Below, piece after piece: positions 1 through 4,308 of a stretch of DNA of 5,181 nt. Below the pieces are notes generated by a model. That model was not told the DNA's origin, made no database searches, and was given only the letters and a program-made list of their open reading frames with translations. This DNA comes from Alphaproteobacteria bacterium (GTDB lineage: Bacteria > Pseudomonadota > Alphaproteobacteria > SMXP01): NCBI GenBank assembly GCA_004356335.1, contig SMXP01000174.1, positions 1-5,181 on the forward strand, given 5' to 3'. Position 1 is the first letter of the stretch; every line of letters starts with the position of its first letter. The translations under genes and the position numbers were made by a program.

Positions 1-29
1 ACAAAAGATGGAATCACTAACGTGCTCTA
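1..29 (-). repeat. Partial second module (B) of the palindromic repeat, cut by the window edge
   Basis: Read on the minus strand, this stretch starts TAGAGC and shares the blocks TTAGAGC and GATTC, at identical spacing, with the start of the complete B module at 4075-4115. The middle bases differ. The complete module closes with the reverse complement of its start about 41 nt from its beginning, so the matching closing arm here should lie roughly 12 nt beyond the left edge. That part is inference. No coding sequence is seen in these bases. Confidence 0.5.
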
Positions 30-155
30 AGTCTTTGTTTGGTCGCGCATTCGGACGGAAAACCGGCACCCACTTTTCCTGAATGCGCTCTGAGTCTTTA
101 TTTTGTCGCGCATTCGGACGGAAAACCGGTACCCACTTTTCCTGAATGCGCTCTA
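24..155 (-). repeat. Two tandem 63-nt palindromic repeat units (module A, A)
   Basis: Two head-to-tail copies occupy 24-86 and 87-149, followed by the six-base border GCTCTA at 150-155. The copies differ at only four positions (29/92, 37/100, 41/104, 67/130), all outside the stems. Each unit folds as a long imperfect hairpin. In the second, 108-115 pairs with 144-151 and 120-125 pairs with 137-142. In the first, 45-52 pairs with 81-88 and 57-62 pairs with 74-79. The apex contains CCGG and the unit ends in TAGAGC. No T-tract follows on either strand, so it is not a classical intrinsic terminator, although it may protect the 3' end of the upstream gene's mRNA. The same family recurs in opposite orientation at 4012-4115. 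It resembles the short intergenic mosaic repeats of Rhizobiales (RIME/Bru-RS type); that resemblance is from memory and was not aligned. Confidence 0.9.
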
Positions 156-941
156 GCGCCCGTCGAATTCCGGCTTCCGTTTTTCGACAAAGGCCGTGAC
201 GCCTTTTTTGAAATCCTCCGTAGCCGCCATAGCGACGATGCTGTTGGCTTCGTTTTCCAGCTGTGTGGCCAAGGACGTGTTCGAGCTTTCGCGAATGAGC
301 CGCCGCGTGTTGCCATAAGCGCGGGTCGGGCCGCGGCTCAATTGCTGCGCCATCTTATCCAATTCGCCGGGAAGCTCCGTATCGGGAACAACGGCGTTTA
401 TCATGCCCCAGTCCAACGCTTCTTTTGCGGTCAATTGTCGATTGGTGAGGGCCAATTCCATGGCCCGTCTTGTACCGATCAATCGCGGCAGAAAATACGT
501 GCTGCTGCCGTCCGGTGTTGCACCGATACCGGTATAAGCCATTGTAAAAACAGCACTTTCTGCGGCGATGGCGAGATCGGCAGCCAGGCATAATCCCATT
601 CCGGCACCGGCCGTAACCCCGTTAATACCGACGATGACCGGTAGTTTCAGCTCCAGCATATAAGTGATCGCCGCATGGAGATGCCAGATGATCCGCCTAA
701 GAAATTTCGGCGCGTCATCGAGGTTGGCGTGAAACGAGCCGACGTCGCCGCCGGCACAAAATCCGCGTCCGGTGCCGGTCAACACGAGCACACGCAAATC
801 GGACTCATCCTTGATATGGGACATTACTTCGCGTAGGTCCGATGCAAGTTGTAGATTAAGGGCATTAAGTGTCTTGGGTTGGTTAAGAGTGATGCGTCCG
901 ATCTGATCTGCTTTTTCGAACAGGATGGTTTCGAATTCCAT
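153..941 (-). CDS. Crotonase-fold (enoyl-CoA hydratase/isomerase family) protein, PaaG-like
   Basis: A 262-residue protein of normal length for the crotonase superfamily, whose members act on CoA thioesters in the cytoplasm, usually as trimers or hexamers. Family landmarks visible are the FCAGGD oxyanion-hole loop (61-66), the INGVTAGAGMGL segment (106-117), the RRAMEL helix (158-163), and a C-terminal EKRKPEF tail typical of the family. The two glutamates of classical enoyl-CoA hydratase appear to be replaced, by Gly in the AGAGMGL segment and by Tyr136. An aspartate (D143, in TPDGSSTY) sits 12 residues before the conserved glycine of RLIG, as in PaaG isomerases and 4-chlorobenzoyl-CoA dehalogenase. 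I therefore favour isomerase-like chemistry; the substrate is unknown. The ATG at 941 is chosen because AGGGAG lies 7 nt upstream and the protein then begins like the family. The longer in-frame start at 1013 would add 24 residues with no family resemblance. The gene lies 99 nt after korB on the same strand. Its TAG stop is part of the repeat border. Confidence 0.9.
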   Translation of the reverse strand: MEFETILFEKADQIGRITLNQPKTLNALNLQLASDLREVMSHIKDESDLRVLVLTGTGRGFCAGGDVGSFHANLDDAPKFLRRIIWHLHAAITYMLELKLPVIVGINGVTAGAGMGLCLAADLAIAAESAVFTMAYTGIGATPDGSSTYFLPRLIGTRRAMELALTNRQLTAKEALDWGMINAVVPDTELPGELDKMAQQLSRGPTRAYGNTRRLIRESSNTSLATQLENEANSIVAMAATEDFKKGVTAFVEKRKPEFDGR

Positions 942-948
942 TAGGCAT

Positions 949-954
949 CTCCCT
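949..954 (-). promoter_or_regulatory. Ribosome-binding site of the crotonase-family gene
   Basis: On the minus strand AGGGAG stands 7 nt before the ATG at 941. It decides the start in favour of the 262-residue form over the upstream in-frame ATG. The nearby ATG at 948 is out of frame. Confidence 0.75.
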
Positions 955-984
955 ATGCTGACATGACACTGGAAAGGCGGGATC

Positions 985-1005
985 GTCGGCGCCACGCGGC
1001 GCGAC
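985..1005. other. GC-rich hairpin in the korB/crotonase gap
   Basis: Bases 985-988 pair with 1002-1005, and 990-993 pair with 998-1001, with one bulged base (989) and the four-base loop ACGC. This gives an 8-bp GC-rich stem. On the minus (transcribed) strand the T-run comes before the stem rather than after it, so it does not fit an intrinsic terminator of korB. It could act as an mRNA processing or stability element between korB and the crotonase gene. The rest of the 942-1040 gap shows no convincing promoter. Confidence 0.4.
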
Positions 1006-1040
1006 AAAAACATATTCGTGGTCGGGTCGAAGACGAAAAG

Positions 1041-2066
1041 TTATGTCACTTCCCAGATCCGGCCTTGCCTAATAAAAGCATTGAGATCCGCTTTGCCGGA
1101 TTCAGCTTTGACCGACTCGATCTGTTTATGAATTTCCGCTTCGAAAGTCGATTCGGGATTGGCGTAGATAACGCCCAATACCATCGGGAAATCAGGTCTT
1201 TCCAGATTGACCAGTAAACTTGCAAGCGTTTTGTCCGTCTCGTCGTGAACAATAATATCATCCAATGTCACGCCATCCTTGCCGATAATGACCGCTTCCA
1301 GTTGCACTGTTCCCGGCTTGATGCGCAGTCCTTTGTTCTTCTCTTTGCCGTAGAGCAAGGGTTCGCCGTGTATGGCATGAAGCTGTGCTTCGGCGGCAAC
1401 CGCCTTATCGGTAAAATCGGCAAACACCGCATCGTTATAGACGATGCAGTTTTGAAAAATTTCGACAAAGGATGCACCTTTGTGGGCATGGGCGCGCTTA
1501 AACACTGTGGGCATGTGCTTTTGATCGGTGTCGACCGTGCGCGCAATGAAGGTAGAGCCGCAACCCAGCGCAAACTGACAAGCATCTATCGGCCGGTCGA
1601 CCGAGCCATAAGGCGTCGAGGCTGTCTTGGTGCCGATGCGCGATGTGGGGGAATATTGCCCTTTGGTCAGCCCATAAATTTCGTTGTTAAACAATAATAT
1701 GTTGAGATCCACATTGCGCCGCAATGCATGAAGCAAATGATTGCCGCCGATAGACAAGCCGTCGCCGTCGCCGGTGACGACCCAAACGTCGAGTTCCGGA
1801 TTAGCCAACTTGACGCCCGTCGCGATGGCCGGTGCGCGGCCGTGTATGGTGTGGAAACCGTAAGTCTCCATGTAATACGGAAACCGCGATGCACATCCAA
1901 TGCCCGACACGAAAACGGTGTTTTCCGGCCGCGCATCTATCTCGGGCAAGATGCGCTGCATGCATTTTAGAATGGCATAGTCACCGCAACCGGGGCACCA
2001 GCGCACTTCCTGGTCCGTCGCGAAATCCTTCGGTGTCGGCTTGCTAACAGTCTGAACATTATTCAT
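1041..2066 (-). CDS. korB: 2-oxoglutarate (2-oxoacid):ferredoxin oxidoreductase, beta subunit
   Basis: A 341-residue thiamine-diphosphate subunit of the two-subunit 2-oxoacid:ferredoxin oxidoreductase, normal length for KorB. With KorA it converts a 2-oxoacid plus CoA to acyl-CoA, CO2 and reduced ferredoxin in the cytoplasm. Four cysteines match the known 4Fe-4S ligand set by spacing: C24 and C27 in WCPGCGD, C58 in GIGCASR, and C207 in FQNCIVYND. The ThDP/Mg motif starts at GDGDG (99-103) and ends at the NN pair (127-128), followed by IYGLTKGQYSPTS (130-142), typical of this family. The C-terminal third resembles the PFOR beta-C region. The ATG is 13 nt after the korA stop, and the likely ribosome-binding site AAGTGAG (2075-2081) overlaps that stop, which suggests translational coupling. 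2-Oxoglutarate is the most likely substrate from family resemblance, but sequence alone does not exclude pyruvate or branched 2-oxoacids. All key residues are intact. Confidence 0.93.
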   Translation of the reverse strand: MNNVQTVSKPTPKDFATDQEVRWCPGCGDYAILKCMQRILPEIDARPENTVFVSGIGCASRFPYYMETYGFHTIHGRAPAIATGVKLANPELDVWVVTGDGDGLSIGGNHLLHALRRNVDLNILLFNNEIYGLTKGQYSPTSRIGTKTASTPYGSVDRPIDACQFALGCGSTFIARTVDTDQKHMPTVFKRAHAHKGASFVEIFQNCIVYNDAVFADFTDKAVAAEAQLHAIHGEPLLYGKEKNKGLRIKPGTVQLEAVIIGKDGVTLDDIIVHDETDKTLASLLVNLERPDFPMVLGVIYANPESTFEAEIHKQIESVKAESGKADLNAFIRQGRIWEVT

Positions 2067-2074
2067 CGGTCTGT

Positions 2075-2081
2075 CTCACTT
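2075..2081 (-). promoter_or_regulatory. korB ribosome-binding site overlapping the korA stop codon
   Basis: AAGTGAG on the minus strand lies 8 nt before the korB ATG and shares bases with the korA TAA (2080-2082). It is a weak match to the anti-Shine-Dalgarno. Its position suggests that ribosomes finishing korA help to start korB, keeping the subunits in proportion. Confidence 0.5.
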
Positions 2082-3972
2082 ACTCTGCTGCCTTGGCGAG
2101 CAGTTCGTCGCGAATAGCATCTAAGATTTCTGAAATCTTGAAGGGTTGCCCGGACACTTTGTTGAGCGGTATGGTATCAATCAAAAGCCGGTCTCTCAAA
2201 ACGGTCACGAGCTGGCCCGTATTCATTTCCGGTACCAGAATTCGGTCAAAACCATCGAACAAATTGCCCAAGTTCCGGGGCAACGGATTTAAATGGCGAA
2301 GGTGAATGTGACTGACCGCCAAACCTTCGGCGCGGGCCCGGATGACCGCATGATATATCGGCCCATAAGTGGATCCCCAACCGACCACGGCCAGTGCGCC
2401 GCTTTGTTCGCCGCCTTCGGTCGTCTGTTCGGGTATATCATCGGCAATGCCGGCCACCTTGGCTTGACGCACGTCCGTCATCTTTTGATGATTTTCATGG
2501 TCGTAAGAGATATGGCCCGTATCGTATGACTTTTCCAGGCCGCCGATGCGGTGTTCCAGGCCCGGTGTTCCCGGCACAGCCCAGGTGCGCGCGAGGGTGA
2601 CCGGATCTCTTTCGAAGGGATTGAAGGCGCGTCCCTGTTCGGGCGGCGTTGTCCGTTGCGTCACGGGAATCGGATCAAGCGTATCAATGTCGGGCAACAA
2701 CCAAGGTTCCGCCGCATTGGCCAGATAGCCATCGGTCAGCAATATGACCGGCGTCATATATTTAAGAGCGATGCGCACGGCTTCGATCGCCATAAAAAAA
2801 CAGTCCCCGGGGGATCGCGGGGCGATTACGGGCACGGGTGCGTCACCATTGCGGCCGTAAAGCGCCTGATAAAGATCCGATTGTTCGGTCTTGGTCGGTA
2901 GTCCGGTGGACGGTCCGCCGCGTTGTGAACTGACAACCACGAGCGGTAATTCGACCGATAGGGCCAAACCGATCGCTTCCGCTTTGAGCGCGATACCCGG
3001 GCCGGAGCTTGATGTGACGCCTAACGAGCCGGCATAGGAAGCGCCGATGGCGGAACACACCGCTGCGATTTCATCTTCGGCTTGAAAGGTGACAACGCCG
3101 AACTGTTTCATTTGCGACAACAGATGGAGGATCGGTGACGCCGGCGTAATGGGATAAGATCCGTATACAAGCGGTAGACCGGAAAGATGACTCCCGGCCA
3201 CCAATCCCCATGCCAGAGCTTGACTTCCCGTGACCGTCCGATAGGTGCCGGGGGCCAGCTCGGACGGACCAATTCGGAATCCGGTAAAGTTGGCCGAAAG
3301 CTCCGTGGTTTCACCGTAGGCGTGACCGGCATTCAATGCGGCAATATTGGCGTCTCGAATTGATTCAACTTTAGCGAATTTTTGTTCGAGCCAGTCAAAG
3401 ATGGGTTTACGTTTGCGTCCGAACAGCCAAAGCATAAGTCCCAACGACCATAAGTTCTTACACCTCAACGCGTCCTTTTTGCCCAAGCCCGAATCCTTCA
3501 CGGCTTCGAGTGTCAGCCTGGATATGTCGATTTCGATTTTTCGATAAGCATCCAGCGAACCGTCTTTAAGCGGATTACTTTCGTACTTCGCCTTTTTCAG
3601 ATTACGATCGACAAAAGTGCCGGTATCGACGATGACAAGACCGCCCTCTCGCAAAATAGGCAGATTCACTTTCAGCGCCGCGGGGTTGAGAGCGACAAGA
3701 ACGTCCGGCTCATCTCCCGCCGTTTTTACAACACCCGAGCCGAAATTAATTTGAAAGGCCGACACGCCGAAAGTTGTTCCGGCTGGCGCTCGGATCTCCG
3801 CCGGGAAATCGGGAAAGGTTGCCAGGTCACTACCGGACAATGCGGTTGAGACCGCGAATTGTGACCCGGTCAACTGAATGCCGTCACCGGAATCGCCGGC
3901 AAACCGCACAACCATCGATTCGAGATCGCTCGCTTGCGAACGCTGATCCTGTTTTAGTGATGACGACTCCAC
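2080..3972 (-). CDS. korA: 2-oxoglutarate (2-oxoacid):ferredoxin oxidoreductase, fused gamma-alpha subunit
   Basis: A 630-residue protein in which the gamma domain precedes the alpha domain, the usual arrangement and size for KorA. The N-terminal gamma domain (about 20-215) opens with VVRFAGDSGDGIQ (21-33) and includes FPAEIRAPAG (56-65). The alpha domain starts near 245 and contains the YPITP motif (273-277), FQAEDEIAA (296-304), SSSGPG (321-326) and QRGGPSTGLPTKTEQSDL (350-367), a signature of this enzyme class. The second alpha region (about 525-630) contains PEMNTGQL and VSGQPFK (607-613). With KorB it forms the catalytic complex. The protein itself has no ferredoxin-like CxxCxxC cluster motif. 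Translation starts at GTG (3972-3970), supported by GGAGGT 4 nt upstream. The internal Met20 would also give a plausible family start but lacks such a site. It is the first gene of the minus-strand cluster and is divergent from nnrS. No truncation or frameshift is seen. Confidence 0.94.
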   Translation of the reverse strand: MESSSLKQDQRSQASDLESMVVRFAGDSGDGIQLTGSQFAVSTALSGSDLATFPDFPAEIRAPAGTTFGVSAFQINFGSGVVKTAGDEPDVLVALNPAALKVNLPILREGGLVIVDTGTFVDRNLKKAKYESNPLKDGSLDAYRKIEIDISRLTLEAVKDSGLGKKDALRCKNLWSLGLMLWLFGRKRKPIFDWLEQKFAKVESIRDANIAALNAGHAYGETTELSANFTGFRIGPSELAPGTYRTVTGSQALAWGLVAGSHLSGLPLVYGSYPITPASPILHLLSQMKQFGVVTFQAEDEIAAVCSAIGASYAGSLGVTSSSGPGIALKAEAIGLALSVELPLVVVSSQRGGPSTGLPTKTEQSDLYQALYGRNGDAPVPVIAPRSPGDCFFMAIEAVRIALKYMTPVILLTDGYLANAAEPWLLPDIDTLDPIPVTQRTTPPEQGRAFNPFERDPVTLARTWAVPGTPGLEHRIGGLEKSYDTGHISYDHENHQKMTDVRQAKVAGIADDIPEQTTEGGEQSGALAVVGWGSTYGPIYHAVIRARAEGLAVSHIHLRHLNPLPRNLGNLFDGFDRILVPEMNTGQLVTVLRDRLLIDTIPLNKVSGQPFKISEILDAIRDELLAKAAE

Positions 3973-3976
3973 TACA

Positions 3977-3982
3977 ACCTCC
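3977..3982 (-). promoter_or_regulatory. Strong korA ribosome-binding site deciding a GTG start
   Basis: On the minus strand CCGGAGGT runs up to four bases before GTG at 3972. The near-consensus GGAGGT supports GTG rather than the internal ATG (codon 20) as the start. The site directly follows the hairpin at 3984-4002, leaving one base between them. Confidence 0.8.
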
Positions 3983-3983
3983 G

Positions 3984-4002
3984 GGCTAAGCCTTGCTCAG
4001 CC
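3984..4002 (-). promoter_or_regulatory. Leader hairpin abutting the korA ribosome-binding site
   Basis: In the korA transcript, GGCUGAGC (from 4002-3995) pairs with GCUUAGCC (3991-3984) across the three-base loop AAG, giving 8 bp including one G-U. It ends one base before the GGAGGT. It could protect the 5' end, or keep the ribosome-binding site clear or make it harder to reach. Nothing matches a riboswitch class I know, and a regulatory role is inference. Confidence 0.45.
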
Positions 4003-4011
4003 ATCCTCTAT

Positions 4012-4074
4012 TAGAGCATTTTCGAGCGAAGTGGCCACCGGTTCGCGTTGAGAAAATGCGACCAAACAAGGACT
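4012..4074 (+). repeat. Diverged 63-nt palindromic repeat unit (module A), opposite orientation to the left block
   Basis: It starts TAGAGC at 4012, and the next TAGAGC comes exactly 63 nt later at 4075, the same period as the left block. It aligns without gaps to the minus-strand reading of 87-149 plus border, with about 42 of 63 bases identical. The hairpin is kept: 4016-4023 pairs with 4052-4059, and 4026-4030 pairs with 4042-4046. Five of these pairs have changed on both sides. The apex CCGG and the trailing block from GCGAC to GACT are conserved or nearly so. Confidence 0.85.
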
Positions 4075-4115
4075 TAGAGCGTTTTCGCGATTCTGTTAAG
4101 TCTGGAAACGCTCTA
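4075..4115 (+). repeat. Repeat module B: 41-nt hairpin closing the composite element
   Basis: Bases 4075-4084 (TAGAGCGTTT) pair perfectly with 4106-4115. A further T-G wobble and a C-G pair extend the stem to 12 bp around a 17-nt loop. With module A it makes a 104-bp composite that begins TAGAGC and ends GCTCTA, so it has short terminal inverted repeats. Its first half resembles the minus-strand reading of 29-1. No T-tract follows the stem, so I do not call it a terminator. Confidence 0.8.
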
Positions 4116-4196
4116 GCCGAAAGGATCTGGTGATTATTCTGCCTGTGCTTCACTTACTCTCACTCACAATGATTTTGGCGCAAAAGTTAACGTCGA

Positions 4197-4210
4197 TTGA
4201 TTGCTATGCA
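4197..4210 (+). promoter_or_regulatory. Possible FNR/NnrR-type operator upstream of nnrS
   Basis: TTGAT-TGCT-ATGCA matches 8 of the 10 specified bases of the FNR-family consensus TTGAT-N4-ATCAA. The left half is perfect and the right half is degenerate. Known nnrS genes are controlled by the FNR-family regulator NnrR, which makes the location sensible. Its centre is about 105 nt before the nnrS start codon. No well-placed -10 hexamer supports it, so this is tentative. Confidence 0.3.
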
Positions 4211-4292
4211 CCGATTGCCTTATGCCGCTTTGCATCTTGGCTGCTATCTTGTCAAGACCATTAGGATTTCTGGGGTTTCGGTTAGAATTTCT

Positions 4293-4301
4293 GAAAGTGA
4301 G
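4293..4301 (+). promoter_or_regulatory. nnrS ribosome-binding site
   Basis: GAAAGTGAG ends 7 nt before the ATG at 4309. It is a moderate Shine-Dalgarno and resembles the AAGTGAG before korB. A GTG at 4297 in the same frame is an alternative start, but it lies inside this site. Confidence 0.5.
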
Positions 4302-4308
4302 ATCCATC

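Larger units (their letters stand above)
3973..4308. other. Divergent korA / nnrS intergenic region (336 nt)
   Basis: This gene-free stretch separates the minus-strand korA from the plus-strand nnrS. From left to right it holds the korA ribosome-binding site and leader hairpin, the composite repeat (4012-4115), about 80 nt of unassigned sequence, a possible FNR-type box (4197-4210) and the nnrS ribosome-binding site. I find no convincing sigma-70 -35/-10 pair for either gene. AATAAT on the minus strand (4138-4133) and TATCTT on the plus strand (4245-4250) are isolated -10-like hexamers without matching -35 boxes. No tRNA, small gene or terminator is seen. Confidence 0.7.

Noticed and set aside
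108..151. Repeat hairpins considered as an intrinsic terminator for the crotonase transcript
   Set aside because: The stems are long, but no run of T follows on the minus or the plus strand. They may still affect RNA stability.
24..153. Tandem repeats considered as a CRISPR array
   Set aside because: The two copies abut with no unique spacers, the unit is 63 nt and internally palindromic, and no cas gene is present.
39..593. Plus-strand open frame with an internally repeated 21-residue stretch
   Set aside because: The protein repeat is only the translation of the 63-nt DNA repeat (a multiple of three). The rest lies antisense to the crotonase gene, which has clear family motifs on the other strand.
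2794..2816. Terminator-like CCCCGGGG followed by seven T on the minus strand inside korA
   Set aside because: The foldable stem is only about 4 bp with a gap before the T-run, and it lies in the middle of an intact, conserved coding region (SPGDCFFMA).
4229..4238. TTTGCATCTT resembling one half of an NsrR operator upstream of nnrS
   Set aside because: Only one half-site is seen. The expected partner half on the left shows almost no match, so an NsrR site is not supported.
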